Assembly (NCBI GenBank): GCA_002498385.1
Contig: DAHH01000021.1
Location: forward strand, 31,065 to 95,064
DNA length: 64,000 nt
Source of the DNA: Methanobacterium sp. UBA410
GTDB lineage: Archaea > Methanobacteriota > Methanobacteria > Methanobacteriales > Methanobacteriaceae
Direction of reading: 5' to 3'
The translations under genes and the position numbers were made by a program. A model generated the notes under the pieces. The model had not been told where the DNA came from, ran no database searches, and saw nothing but the letters and a program-made list of their open reading frames with translations. Each line of letters starts with the position of its first letter. The stretch's first letter is position 1. This document shows positions 35,856 to 45,875 of the stretch, in pieces.

Positions 35856-36425
35856 ATGATAGTTGAAAAAGCAATTAAAATTATAGAAAAAATGGATGGA
35901 GTTCTGGATGTGCAGGAACTTCCAGATGAAAGCCAGAAAGCCTTAATGAAAGTTGAATCTGCCAGGGAGAATGATGTAATCCCTGTGGTTAATGACGGAT
36001 TAAAGGATTGCTTCAAGAGGGATTTCTGTCTGGTGATGTTCAAAACAGGGAAATTCCGATTTCCTCCAGAACCCACAGTGCTGCTTGTAACAGATGAAGG
36101 AGAGATACTGGGGCAGGAAATAATTTCTCCACAAGACAGGAAAAAATTCAAGGACCAGAAAGATGCCTACTTTTTAAGCAGGGACTTCATAATTTTCAAA
36201 CCCTCAAGGAACACCCTTAATTTACATCACGGCAGACAATTCTTCCTTTTACCTTCCATACCCTTTCCCGAGTTAAACAACATTGAAGGAATTTCAGATG
36301 TTGTATCATGCAGTCCATCAACCTTGGGTGATGCATATCTTAAAAAAAAGTATGGATATCCTGAAGATCCACGTATCGCCACCATACTTGTGGGTTTTTC
36401 CAAGGATAAATCAGAGGAAGTTTAA
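35856..36425 (+). CDS. Unknown protein between mtaB and mtaA, 189 aa
   Basis: Start ATG 35856 chosen for AAAGGA 4 nt upstream; ATGs at 35832 and 35838 lack a site. Sequence is soluble alpha/beta (IEKAIKIIEKMDGVLDVQELPDESQKAL... VLLVTDEGEILGQEI). No cofactor motif. Located inside the methanol region but on the opposite strand, divergent from mtaB, so it may share control with it. I do not recognise the family. Confidence 0.6.
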   Translation: MIVEKAIKIIEKMDGVLDVQELPDESQKALMKVESARENDVIPVVNDGLKDCFKRDFCLVMFKTGKFRFPPEPTVLLVTDEGEILGQEIISPQDRKKFKDQKDAYFLSRDFIIFKPSRNTLNLHHGRQFFLLPSIPFPELNNIEGISDVVSCSPSTLGDAYLKKKYGYPEDPRIATILVGFSKDKSEEV

Positions 36426-36638
36426 ACTAAAAAATAGATGGAAAAAAAGTAGATAGAAAGTTGATAAAAAAAGTGGATAAAGGAGTAGCTGTGGAAGGAG
36501 TAGATAACTTAAAAGCTAAATAAATTAACCTAAAACAAATTTAAAATCTAAAACAACATTTAAACTGGTTAGCTGAATTGTTATGCTGATTTTTATCCAC
36601 AGGTTCAACCAGTTTTATTAAAGGTTTCAGGTACAAGT

Positions 36639-37709
36639 TTAGATATTGTAAAACTCGTTTCTTCCCTCAACCATGGCTTTTATGTTTTCAATGGGAGATC
36701 TTGGGGCCAAACCACAGCCGGGAGCTACTATATCCACTCCTGCTTCCAGTGCCCTTTTAACTTCTGCTTTAACCTCTTCGGGAGAGCCTGTAAAGAGGGT
36801 CTGGGTTGTGGAGATGTTTCCAACGATCTTTGAAGAGCTGTCCCCGCCGATGCTCATGGTTTTTCCTCCAACACGCATGATTTTCCCCCCTTTTTCAACG
36901 TCCTGCTTTGCCCGGGCAATGTCCACCTTTTCTTCCACGCTGATTCCATCGTAGCCTATGCTTGCCATGTCCCTGATTATGGGCTGGGTGGATCCGCAGA
37001 TATGAAGGACCTTCTTGGTTTTTATGGTGTTTGCAAGGTCTTCCAGTCTTGGTTTGACAACTGACTTGAACTGGAGCGGGTCAATGAGCTCGGGAGCTGC
37101 AGTTGGATCAGCAACACAGATCACATCTGGTTTTACCTCTGAAAGGGCTTCAGCATAATCCATACATGCATCAAGAGAGTTTTCAAGCGCTGCTTCAACC
37201 TCGTTAGGGCTAGTCTTCATGTACCTAACCAGGTTCTCCACTCCCAGGAGGTGGCCTGCCAGAGTGAAGGGTCCTGTCATTCCAACAATGATTGGAAGGT
37301 TGTCTGCGTATTCTTCTTTCAATTTTTCAACGGCTTCCAGAACAACAGGGATGCGTCCGCTGCTTAAAAAATCAGCAGGCACAGTTATATCATTGCCGCT
37401 TTTAAATGGCGTTTCAGAGACCTCGGGAGTTTTATCGTTTCCTTCAAGGTCAACCTTACATCCCATCGCCTCTGCTTCAACTGTCAGACAGAAGGGTATT
37501 TTTGCACATTCCAACCCTGCAAGTTCATAAAGGGAGCTTCCGAGTTTTGCCATTTTTTCTGCATCTGTATGTGCTTCAGGCCAAAATGCCCCTGTTTTTT
37601 CCATAGCTTCAACCACACCTATCTGTGTAACACTTACAACAGGTGTTACATCCACTTCTTCTCCTGAAAGAACTTTTAAAAGATTGTTTTTTAGATTCAT
37701 AAGATCCAC
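36639..37709 (-). CDS. mtaA: Methylcobamide:CoM methyltransferase MtaA
   Basis: 356 residues of the uroporphyrinogen decarboxylase-like superfamily. Zinc site: HICGSTQP (H-x-C) and the later Cys in APGCGLAP. GVSVTQIGVVEAMEKTGAFWPEAHTD-type start is typical of MtaA. Moves the methyl group from MtaC to coenzyme M. Separate transcript from mtaBC, same strand. Confidence 0.95.
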   Translation of the reverse strand: MDLMNLKNNLLKVLSGEEVDVTPVVSVTQIGVVEAMEKTGAFWPEAHTDAEKMAKLGSSLYELAGLECAKIPFCLTVEAEAMGCKVDLEGNDKTPEVSETPFKSGNDITVPADFLSSGRIPVVLEAVEKLKEEYADNLPIIVGMTGPFTLAGHLLGVENLVRYMKTSPNEVEAALENSLDACMDYAEALSEVKPDVICVADPTAAPELIDPLQFKSVVKPRLEDLANTIKTKKVLHICGSTQPIIRDMASIGYDGISVEEKVDIARAKQDVEKGGKIMRVGGKTMSIGGDSSSKIVGNISTTQTLFTGSPEEVKAEVKRALEAGVDIVAPGCGLAPRSPIENIKAMVEGRNEFYNI

Positions 37710-37902
37710 TACCTTTCAACACTATTAATATATAGATTACTCCCTCTTTAAACCTTCGATTCATTTTTCAGTTTCATGCTTAAAATGAGAAGTATCATCA
37801 TTTCAAGGGTTGATCTACCTTCTAAATTCTAAAAGTTTGCTCGCTATCTCTTTTTATGAGCGATCAACAGATTTATATGCTTGTTACTACTTCAAAGATA
37901 GC

Positions 37903-38625
37903 ATGGACAGTGAAGTTGGAGCTATAGAAAACTCCATAAAAGGGTACCTGAATGGGAACAATAAAAACAGGGACAGAAAACCCTGTGAAAGTTATACATC
38001 ATTTGATTACTGTTACAATTATTTCTACTCATTTTACAGGAAAAACAGGATCAGGGAACTGGCCAGTCCAGAAAATCTTCAGATGAGCTCGTTGCAGCTT
38101 GGTTTTTACCTGGCAAGTCACGGCCTCATGAAGGGCTCTTCATTTCTCCTCAAAAAAAGCCTGGCAAACTACAAGGATCTCATAATTACAATTTCAAAGA
38201 TGAATCCAGGGCTCTGGGAAATTGACGTTGACAGTTACAACAGGAAAAACATACAGTTGTTGTTAGCATGCAAAGAAGATATAAATGAGGCTCTTGGAAG
38301 GGAGAACAAACCCGGTGATGCTCTCATAACCCGGATAATGCTGGGGGTCTTTGCAAACATTCCCTGCTTTGACCAGTACTTTAAAAACAGTTTTGAACTG
38401 AGAAAAGTCAATGAAAAATCTCTGGTTGAACTTAGAAAGTTCTATGAAAGTAACAGACCTGTTTTCGATTCTTTTGAGGTACACACCCTTGACTTTCTCA
38501 CGTCAAGGGAAACAGATGTGAAGTACACCAAAGCAAAGTTGATGGATATTTATGGATTCATGGATGGACAGCTTAAAAAACCAAAATGGAAGGATGATTT
38601 TTGCTGTTCACTGGATTTACCCTGA
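37903..38625 (+). CDS. Conserved unknown protein, 240 aa
   Basis: Matches a widespread uncharacterised family by its anchors SFDYCYNYFYSFYR, SSLQLGFYLASHGLMKGSSFLLKKS, LWEIDVDSYN and TRIMLGVFANIPCFDQYFK. The ATG at 37903 aligns with the usual N-terminus; the frame is open to 37810 but the extra residues do not fit. Ribosome site weak. Function unknown in the family. Confidence 0.7.
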   Translation: MDSEVGAIENSIKGYLNGNNKNRDRKPCESYTSFDYCYNYFYSFYRKNRIRELASPENLQMSSLQLGFYLASHGLMKGSSFLLKKSLANYKDLIITISKMNPGLWEIDVDSYNRKNIQLLLACKEDINEALGRENKPGDALITRIMLGVFANIPCFDQYFKNSFELRKVNEKSLVELRKFYESNRPVFDSFEVHTLDFLTSRETDVKYTKAKLMDIYGFMDGQLKKPKWKDDFCCSLDLP

Positions 38626-39205
38626 ATTAATGTTCTATTTGAATTAAAACCAGTTCAATGAGCTCTTTTTATTTTCAGTGTTTAAAAGCAGTGCAATTAA
38701 AGTAGTGAAATCCAGATTATTCAAATAACACTTTTTTATGATATTCACAGGAGATTGGGTTTAAATTGGGGTGTAAAACTGGAATAAATACTTAAATATG
38801 GGGCATGAAAAATAGGATCCATGAATATATTTTTGAAGTTTAATTAGGATGAAGTTTAATTAGGGACAGAATACAGCATCCACCAGGATTTTAGATATAG
38901 TTAAGAACGTAACTTATTAAACTTTTAGAATTATGTAAACCACACAGATAACCTTGATCAAACAGATAACCTTGATCAAAAATTCAAAAACTAATTTTCC
39001 ATGATTTTGGAAAAAAAATTAGTATAAAACCTTTGATAATCAACTATAATTCCATGATAAAACTATGAAAAATCTCAAATTACGAAAAAATCTCATGACT
39101 CCTGAATCCTCAATTTAGGAACGGAGTGAATAAATATTGAAAGTAAACTAAATATTGAAAGTAAACATTTTAATTTAACCATTTAATGAAATCTAGAGGA
39201 ATATA
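38626..39205. other. 580-bp intergenic region with tandem duplications
   Basis: No ORF. Direct duplications: AACTTGATC-type unit ACAGATAACCTTGATCAA twice (~38943-38978), GAAGTTTAATTAGG twice (~38836-38863), CTAAATATTGAAAGTAAA-type unit twice (~39132-39167). The right end carries the promoter and AGAGGAATATA site of the next gene. Confidence 0.55.
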
Positions 39206-40282
39206 ATGTTAATAGCTCAAAATAATCTTCAACTTATAATTGAAGTGGCAATTCTAATGCAGATAGGTATATTGCTATTTTTTAACGCGGTAAGAATATC
39301 GTTGAGCCGTGTGCTTTCCTTTTCCCTAATCTTGGGTATTGGATTAACCTTGTTATTCAGTGCAGATGCTCTGGGTTTATTCGTACCAGCACTGGGAACC
39401 CATGAATTTACACACACCTACGGCCCAATAGCACTCATGGTTATTGTAACATGTTTAGCATCTTTAAAAATGATGCAGAAGGTTAGGATAAATGTTAGAA
39501 GTCTTAAAGGATTTATAATCCTTTTAATGTTAATTATAACAGTTGTCGGAGGATTAATGCACAGAGACTTCCTTATTTTATGGTTAATGGGACTTTTAAT
39601 TGGATTTTTCCTGATATCAAAGTCCTTCCGCCAGAAATCAGTTTTCACACTCAAAAGAATGTTTCTAATTTTAGCTGTTATTATTGCGGGATTTGGTTCC
39701 CTTGAAATACTTTCAAGATTGCTTTCCATGCCAGTGTTAAGTCCAGTGTTAAGGATAGAAAGGATACAGGGAAATGCAATAAACAGTCTTCAAATGGTAA
39801 TCCACAACACAACCCTCTTTGGCCATCTGCAGGGTTCATCCTACTGGGGATCTGCAGACCTTGGAAGTTCAAGTGGATACATAGCACTTCCAATATCTTT
39901 CATATTGACCTTCGGACTTCCATACCAGATCTTCACAGGAGTCTTAACCACAAAAAAGGACCTTATAGATTACTTCCTGCCAGGAATTTGCGGAGTTGCA
40001 TTTGACTTCGGATATTTAATCCTGATACTGCTGCTTGTATGGTGTGCCTTTGTTATGGTTGTTGGATTAAAGATACTCAGGACATACAGGGAAAAAAGGG
40101 AAAAAGGAGACAAACGCTTCCTTGGAAGAGAAGCTCTTCTTATAGGAACCATTACAGCATTTGCAGCTCAGGCAATACTTGGACTTTTCGTCATAACTCG
40201 TGAGATAAACGGAACAGCCATGGTAACCTTTATGTTCCTGAGCAGTATGATAATCGCCCACACCCTCATCGTTAAGAAGTAA
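39206..40282 (+). CDS. Polytopic membrane protein, 358 aa
   Basis: About nine to ten hydrophobic helices spread over the whole length; two short soluble loops (RIERIQGNAINSLQM... and YREKREKGDKRFLGRE). AGAGGAATATA before the ATG. No transporter signature is recognised. Probably a conserved Methanobacteriales membrane protein. Confidence 0.6.
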   Translation: MLIAQNNLQLIIEVAILMQIGILLFFNAVRISLSRVLSFSLILGIGLTLLFSADALGLFVPALGTHEFTHTYGPIALMVIVTCLASLKMMQKVRINVRSLKGFIILLMLIITVVGGLMHRDFLILWLMGLLIGFFLISKSFRQKSVFTLKRMFLILAVIIAGFGSLEILSRLLSMPVLSPVLRIERIQGNAINSLQMVIHNTTLFGHLQGSSYWGSADLGSSSGYIALPISFILTFGLPYQIFTGVLTTKKDLIDYFLPGICGVAFDFGYLILILLLVWCAFVMVVGLKILRTYREKREKGDKRFLGREALLIGTITAFAAQAILGLFVITREINGTAMVTFMFLSSMIIAHTLIVKK

Positions 40283-40462
40283 AATTTTTTTTAAAGGTGA
40301 TTTTTAGAAGATAATCTTAAGTTTAGAAGATAATCTTAAAAAATAAGCTGATTGTAAACCGATTTGTAAAAAAAAATACTGATTCAATGTTAAATTGTTT
40401 AAAAAAAAGAGTATACAAGAATTCATATGAATCCTTAAAAAGGTTCATTTTGAACTCTCTAC

Positions 40463-41509
40463 CTATGCCACTCCAATGAGCGGCAGGTTGGTGGTTACTA
40501 TTTCTGCCTGGCCCTGCATTGTGAGTGGTATCGATGATCCAGGTACAGTTACTGACTGCGGTTTGATCACAAACTTCATTGGAAGTCTGGTTGTTTTGTC
40601 GAAGTAAATGGTTCCATTAACGTTGAGCCCTGAAGAACTATCACCTTTGTACTGTCCATCAACCACCCAACAGTCCACTTTTTTGCCCATGATATCTATT
40701 TTTTCTGACCCCGTGAGTGTGTAAACTCCATTCAAAGTGGTGATGGAGTCACCAGGCTTTGTCATGTTTGCAGGTAAAATTTCAACCGTTCCATTATTGT
40801 CTATTCCTGTTTTAAGATCCACTGTGTTGGTTGTGTTATCAATACTGTTCTGGCTGTTCTGTTGTCCCAAGGCACTTGTAATTGTTGAAGTATTCTCAAC
40901 AGTTGTAGATTCCATTTTATCTGGGTCATCTGTTTTCTGAACATTGTCAGTGCCTGTGATGTTTGTTGCACCAGTTATGTTGATGCCGTACATGGTTGTG
41001 TTCATTTCCATGCCTATGTTGTTGGTGTCATGAAGACCATCAAATAAGGCTGTGGATGCCACCTCCGAGATTTTTGTACTGTTTTTGTAGGTTGGAACCC
41101 AGGATATTGGACCTGCAAATTCAAGTGAATCCGGTGTTTGGTTTCCAATGTCAAAGACAACTACCATATCCCTGCTGGCTCCAGCTGGAATCTGCACCTG
41201 ATTTTGAAGGTCAGTGCCTGCCCCAGGGAATACAGAATATTTTTCAACCGTCTTACCATTTACCATTGGAGTAAACTGGTCTGTTGAAACCGTTAGGGGA
41301 TCTTTACCATTATTTTTAACCGTAACGTTGGTTACAAGAAACTTGCCGTTTGCAGGTTCTTTATCAATGATCTGATTAACGCAGAATGCTGAATTAACGG
41401 TTAAACCAACATCCACCTTGGCAAAAGCAAAGGAAGCAAATGCCAAAACCAGTATCAGGGCTAAAACTCCAATTACTATTAAAATTTTATTCTTAGATAC
41501 ATTTACCAT
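40463..41509 (-). CDS. Secreted or membrane-anchored DUF4352-like protein, 348 aa
   Basis: Start ATG 41509 with AGGAG 9 nt upstream. N-terminal hydrophobic anchor (ILIVIGVLALILVLAFASFAFA). Residues ~35-125 have the immunoglobulin-like pattern of telokin/DUF4352 domains (FLVTNVTVKNNGKDPLTV... AGASRDMVVVFDIG). A Thr/Asn-rich middle and a second beta domain (TTLNGVYTLTGSEKIDIMGKKVDCWVVDG) follow. Extracellular; role unknown. Confidence 0.65.
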   Translation of the reverse strand: MVNVSKNKILIVIGVLALILVLAFASFAFAKVDVGLTVNSAFCVNQIIDKEPANGKFLVTNVTVKNNGKDPLTVSTDQFTPMVNGKTVEKYSVFPGAGTDLQNQVQIPAGASRDMVVVFDIGNQTPDSLEFAGPISWVPTYKNSTKISEVASTALFDGLHDTNNIGMEMNTTMYGINITGATNITGTDNVQKTDDPDKMESTTVENTSTITSALGQQNSQNSIDNTTNTVDLKTGIDNNGTVEILPANMTKPGDSITTLNGVYTLTGSEKIDIMGKKVDCWVVDGQYKGDSSSGLNVNGTIYFDKTTRLPMKFVIKPQSVTVPGSSIPLTMQGQAEIVTTNLPLIGVA

Positions 41510-41952
41510 CAAGAACAACTCCTAAAAAGGTTATATCATAAATAATTTGTTTTAAGTCGTATTAACAGAAACATCACATCAAAATTATTCATTTCAAGGA
41601 TGAATTTAATATTTACTATTAGGACATGATCAAAAGTGATATATAGTACTTTTAAATCAAAAACGAAAACTCAAAAGTTAAATGTTCAAATTCAGGGAAA
41701 TTACTGCTGGAAACAGAAAAAATAGTTCTTGTGATGGTCTTCAGCTTTTTATTACTCTTCAGCTTTTTATCAATTTTTTTAGTTCCTTCTAAAAATAAGT
41801 GAATGGCTGTGAAAGTTTTATTTTTTAATTTTTTATAGTTTTTAATTCTCTATTTACATGTTTTCAGTGCAAAAAAGTTAAAATTGTTTAATATAACTAT
41901 TAAAAAAAATAAGGGCCTGTTTTTATTAACTCAAAAAGGTGTTTTTATTCAA
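41510..41952. other. Intergenic region between two minus-strand genes
   Basis: 443 bp, very AT-rich, no ORF. Holds the promoter of the gene at 41509. A direct duplication TCTTCAGCTTTTTATTACTC-like (CTTCAGCTTTTTAT twice, ~41739-41770) is present. Confidence 0.45.
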
Positions 41953-42423
41953 TCACTCAGAAGGTTTGAAAAATTCCATTATACCTGCAATTACTAACCA
42001 AATTCCAATAAGCATTGTAAGGTAATATGGATTCCATGCAAACATGCCTAAAATTATGTACAGAATACCAATGATTATTCCCAGTCCACCGGCACCCTTG
42101 GATGCAGTGCTGCCATTGGAGAACATGGACATTATACCAGTTATTACCATGAACAATCCTACTATGTACAACCAAAAGCCGGCAAATATGCTGAATGCAA
42201 CTATCCTTCCAAATAAACCTATTCCCACAATTATTGCAAGAATACCCAGTATTAAATAGGCTACACTCATGGCTTTATTGGCATCCCAGGTTTCAAAGCT
42301 CTGAACAAACAACCAGATACCTAAAATCATCAGAGTGAATCCTGCAAGCATGCTAATAGTGAAAACACTGATGAGTGGGAAAGCCATGATTATCAAACCG
42401 AGAAATATTGCGAAAATACCCAA
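41953..42423 (-). CDS. DUF308/HdeD-like membrane protein, possibly 5'-truncated
   Basis: 156 residues, six hydrophobic helices with the GI..I..G......P......L.....L..G pattern of HdeD/DUF308 proteins. The only start is a TTG at 42423. In frame upstream lie LEGKNVL and then a TGA, and the adjacent sequence belongs to the broken FAD oxidoreductase. The first residues were probably lost in a deletion that joined the two genes. Confidence 0.7.
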   Translation of the reverse strand: MGIFAIFLGLIIMAFPLISVFTISMLAGFTLMILGIWLFVQSFETWDANKAMSVAYLILGILAIIVGIGLFGRIVAFSIFAGFWLYIVGLFMVITGIMSMFSNGSTASKGAGGLGIIIGILYIILGMFAWNPYYLTMLIGIWLVIAGIMEFFKPSE

Positions 42424-42435
42424 CAGAACATTCTT

Positions 42436-43327
42436 TCCTTCCAGTATTATGGGAATGGCTCAAATGGGTGCAAAAACTTCGGGTTATCCCATAGGAGTTC
42501 CTATTCCATAGCAAAAGCACTTGAAAAACGCTACTTGGACCTGGGAGGAAAAGTTGCTTATAATTCAAAGGTCAAAAACATAATGGTAAAAGAAGACAAA
42601 GCCAGGGGGTGTAGAACTTACAGATGGCATCCAAGAATTTGGAGATATAATAGTATCTGCCGCAGATGGCCATACTACCATATTTGATTGGCTTAAAGGT
42701 CAGTACATCAATGACAAGATCAAAGAGATCTACCAAAGCCTCGAAACATATCCACCACTTATCTTTGTCTCATTGGGAGTCAACCATGATTACTCCTCAC
42801 AACCACACTACCTCTCTTTCCCATTGAAAAAGCCTTTGATAATATATGATGAAGAAATAGGCCGTATTACCCTTAGAAACCACAGCTTTGACCCTAATTT
42901 AGCGCCCAAAGGAAAAACTACATTCACAGTTGCGATAGAAACCAACTATGATCACTGGATTGAATTAAAAAATAAAAGAGATGAGTATTTAGATGAAAAG
43001 AAAAAAATAGGAGAATCTATTGTTAACGGAATATCAGAGTTATATCCAGGAATACGTGACCAAATTGAGGTGATAGATGTGGCCACACCATTAACCTTCA
43101 TTCGTTTCACAGGTAACTGGAAAGCTTCCTATGAAGGCTGGTTATTTACCAAGAAATCTTATGCCTCACAGATTCCACAAACCTTACCGGGGTTATCTAA
43201 TTTTTACATGGCAGGACAATGGGTTTCACCAGGTGGAGGACTGTTTGGAGCTGCAACTTCCGCCAAAAATGTGGTGCAAATGATATGCAAAAATGAAAAA
43301 ATCAGGTTTAAAGCTTCCAAGCCTTAA
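42436..43327 (+). pseudogene. Truncated, frameshifted phytoene desaturase-like FAD oxidoreductase
   Basis: C-terminal two thirds of a CrtI/CrtISO-like protein: SGYPIGGS, SIAKALEKRYLDLGGKV, ELTDG, IIVSAADGHTTIFDWL, and the closing FYMAGQWVSPGGGLFGAATSAKNV. The FAD-binding N-terminus is absent. One base is missing after the GYPIG codons (near 42498) and one extra G sits at ~42607, so two frameshifts break the reading. From ~42607 to the stop the frame is open. Confidence 0.85.
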
Positions 43328-43340
43328 TTCATATTAAACC

Positions 43341-44114
43341 TTAATCCTTTGAATGTGTCTTTAAATCCTTTGAATGTATCTTTAATAGATCCATATTCCA
43401 CACTAAATTATATAAATCTGCTATATTTTCTACAAATTCTGTGTATTGATTCCATACCCCTATTGCAGTTTGTGATATTAAGATCCCATCGTTAAATCTG
43501 CAGAATATTAATATCATCTCTTTTTTATCCCTTATTATGACTTTTATGAAGGGAATTTGGAACGTTTTAACCTCACAATCTAATTTTTTAAGATTTTCAG
43601 ATATTTCCACTTCTTCTCCATCTGTGACACAGCAGGGTGTTGTGATTATTCTGGTTTGAACTCCTCTTTTTAAGGCTTTATTGAGGTGTTCGATTAAGTT
43701 TTCAACCTCGTCATGAAACATGAAACCCGTTGCAATGTGTAGTGAGTCCTTAGCACGGCTGATGATTTCCAGTTCTTTGGTTATAATTTTATCTGTACCA
43801 TAAATTAACCAGATATGCGGGGGTGATTTTGGTATTTGATTCTCATAAATGGTCTTAATTTCTGATTCAGCTTCTTCAAGCTCTTCTTTAATTTTTGCCC
43901 TTGATTTTCCAAAAACATCTTGAGGAGGTATTATAGCATATTTTAAAGGCTTACCTCTCTGTATTTCTATGAATCCTTTTTTTGCGAGGCTTCTAAGAAC
44001 CTCATATACTTTAGATAGGGGTACCCCTGAAGTCTCGCTGATCTCTAATGCAGTGGCAGAAATAAAAGAAGCTAAGGATAAGTATGCTTTGGATTCATAA
44101 TCTGTAAGCCCCAT
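43341..44114 (-). CDS. TrmB family transcriptional regulator
   Basis: 257 residues. N-terminal winged helix (LTDYESKAYLSLASFISATALEISETSGVPLSKVYEVLRSLAKKGFI), a coiled coil (~78-95) and a PLD-like TrmB effector domain (LHIATGFMFHDEVENLIEHL). ATG 44114 may be internal: the frame stays open upstream through NALKI, the usual lead-in of TrmB proteins, and AAGGAGG lies ~50 nt before, so a non-ATG start is possible. The last 13 residues come from a 21-bp tandem duplication (KIHSKDLKTHSKD). Divergent from the ferredoxin gene. Confidence 0.85.
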   Translation of the reverse strand: MGLTDYESKAYLSLASFISATALEISETSGVPLSKVYEVLRSLAKKGFIEIQRGKPLKYAIIPPQDVFGKSRAKIKEELEEAESEIKTIYENQIPKSPPHIWLIYGTDKIITKELEIISRAKDSLHIATGFMFHDEVENLIEHLNKALKRGVQTRIITTPCCVTDGEEVEISENLKKLDCEVKTFQIPFIKVIIRDKKEMILIFCRFNDGILISQTAIGVWNQYTEFVENIADLYNLVWNMDLLKIHSKDLKTHSKD

Positions 44115-44145
44115 TATTTTAAGTGCATTTACTGTGCCGGGTTTT

Positions 44146-44225
44146 ATTGGAATAAAAAAATCCCTCCTTGTTTTTTCATTTTATACTATTTTAGTTAAAA
44201 AACATTTAAATATTGCGAATATGAA
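44146..44225. promoter_or_regulatory. Promoter block of trmB gene, copy 1
   Basis: Contains TTTAAATATTG (minus-strand promoter region of the TrmB gene) and a ~70-bp sequence closely matching 46911-46990. Shared words include AAAAAAATC, TTTTTTCATTTTATAC and TTTAAATATTG. Confidence 0.5.
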
Positions 44226-44285
44226 TTTTAAACAAAAAACACGTAAACCAATTAAATCTACATAACATAATTATTTAAAGTTTAA

Positions 44286-44313
44286 TTCGTTTTAAAATTA
44301 GTTTAGCGAATGC
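44286..44313. promoter_or_regulatory. Possible operator before the NapH-like gene
   Basis: ATTCG (from ~44286) and CGAAT (to ~44313) flank TTAAAATTAGTTTAG. The central 15-mer recurs at ~45938-45952 upstream of the TetR gene, which suggests one regulator acts on both. Confidence 0.35.
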
Positions 44314-44338
44314 TATGAAAAAAATAGAAGTGGTATAA

Positions 44339-45058
44339 ATGAAAAATGGTAAAATTAGGACAAGAACGTATATTTTGGCTTTATTGGTAATATTTCTGCC
44401 AGTCTTAGCTAATCTTTATTCACCCTTATTGATGGTAGAAGGAATTAAAATTGGAATAATCACATTAAGTGCTCTTGTTTTTGGAGTATGGTTAATTTTA
44501 TCCTTATTTCTAGGTAGATCAATATCATGTGGTTACACATGTCCATATGGAGCACTACAAGAAATTTTAGGTAGATATACAAATAAAAAGCCCAAATCTA
44601 AAAAAGCAAGCCAAATAAGATATCCATTTTTTGTGCTATTCCTAATAATAGTTTCTTATTCTATTTTAAAGATTGGAGGCTTGAAAGGAGTTAATTTATT
44701 TGCCTCCAATGGAAATCCTAAATTAGTTATTTTAATACCATTGTTCATTCTACTAATTGGTATTTTATCCTTAATCTTTGGAAATAGAGCATTCTGTAAA
44801 TATTTATGTCCTCAAGGAGTTTTCTTAACAATAGGAACTAAATTAGGTAGAAAAATTAAGATACCCTCTTTACATTTAAAAAACAATCACAACTGCTCAA
44901 ATTGTGAATTATGTAATAAATCATGCCCCATGGGATTAGACGTGAATTATATGGTAAAAAATGATAAGATGGAAAACTTAAACTGTATATTATGTGGTGA
45001 ATGTATAGAAAATTGCCCTAAAAACGTTATTAACTATTCATTCAGCATTAAAGATTAA
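44339..45058 (+). CDS. NapH/NosR-like membrane polyferredoxin
   Basis: 239 residues, four to five membrane helices. CGYTCPYGALQEI and CKYLCPQGVF are the CxxxCP motifs of NapH/NosR/CcoG proteins. The C-terminus carries two 4Fe-4S sets (CSNCELCNKSCP and CILCGECIENCP). It moves electrons across or along the membrane. Partner unknown; the nearby TetR regulator and MtrA-like gene are candidates. Confidence 0.8.
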   Translation: MKNGKIRTRTYILALLVIFLPVLANLYSPLLMVEGIKIGIITLSALVFGVWLILSLFLGRSISCGYTCPYGALQEILGRYTNKKPKSKKASQIRYPFFVLFLIIVSYSILKIGGLKGVNLFASNGNPKLVILIPLFILLIGILSLIFGNRAFCKYLCPQGVFLTIGTKLGRKIKIPSLHLKNNHNCSNCELCNKSCPMGLDVNYMVKNDKMENLNCILCGECIENCPKNVINYSFSIKD

Positions 45059-45197
45059 ATTAAAAAAATTTGGAATCTGGATGCTGTTTAATCAGTTATA
45101 AACTGGATTGAAAGTTTAGAAAAATAGTTAGGTTATTTTGGAGTTGAGGTTTTGTGGTTGATGAGGGTTTTGGGGGATATGTTGGAGAATATCCTCT

Positions 45198-45875
45198 TTA
45201 ACATTTTTTATTATTACATTTATCCTCTGTACATTTAACGTCAGATGAACAGTGCGTGATTGCAGGATCTAGAAAACGTTTTAGGTCACTCCAAAATTTC
45301 TCTTGATGTATGCCCCTAGCTTCCAGTACGAGCTTAAAAATCACGTCAATATTTAAAGCATTCATGGCCATAACGTTAAGATAAATGGACATCTCTACAG
45401 GATCCACGTCTTTTCTGATGGTTCCATCTTTCATGCCCTGAAGTATGGCTTCAACCATAAGTCTCCATATTCCAGCTGTCATATCTAAAATTTCTTTTGC
45501 ATCTTCGTTATCACTCATCTGGAACCTTTCAGTTCCTGCATAACGGTAAATACGAAAGTAAGCAGGATAATCCTTAGCAAATTCAAAAAGGCTTTGAATC
45601 ATGGATCTTATTTTAGTGTAACCATCCACATCAAGATTGGAACATTTTACATACATTTCATGTAATATTTGAACTCCACGAAGATCAACAGCAAAAAATA
45701 ATGCTTCTTTATTCTTGAAATAATAGTACAGTAGCCCCTTATTAACCTCTGCTTCATCTGCTATTTCATCCATTGTGACGTTATCGTAACCTTCTGCAAA
45801 GAAAAATTTTTCTGCAGCATTTATGATTTCATTGCGCCTCTGTTCCCTTTCTCTCTGTTTTCTGGAAGTAACCAT
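45198..45875 (-). CDS. TetR family regulator
   Basis: 225 residues. N-terminal [50 protein letters not shown] is canonical. The C-terminal ligand domain is helical, and the protein ends with a Cys-rich tail ([18 protein letters not shown]), unusual for TetR, which could bind a metal. Likely controls the ferredoxin gene and the MtrA-like gene on its two sides. Confidence 0.9.
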   Translation of the reverse strand: MVTSRKQREREQRRNEIINAAEKFFFAEGYDNVTMDEIADEAEVNKGLLYYYFKNKEALFFAVDLRGVQILHEMYVKCSNLDVDGYTKIRSMIQSLFEFAKDYPAYFRIYRYAGTERFQMSDNEDAKEILDMTAGIWRLMVEAILQGMKDGTIRKDVDPVEMSIYLNVMAMNALNIDVIFKLVLEARGIHQEKFWSDLKRFLDPAITHCSSDVKCTEDKCNNKKC

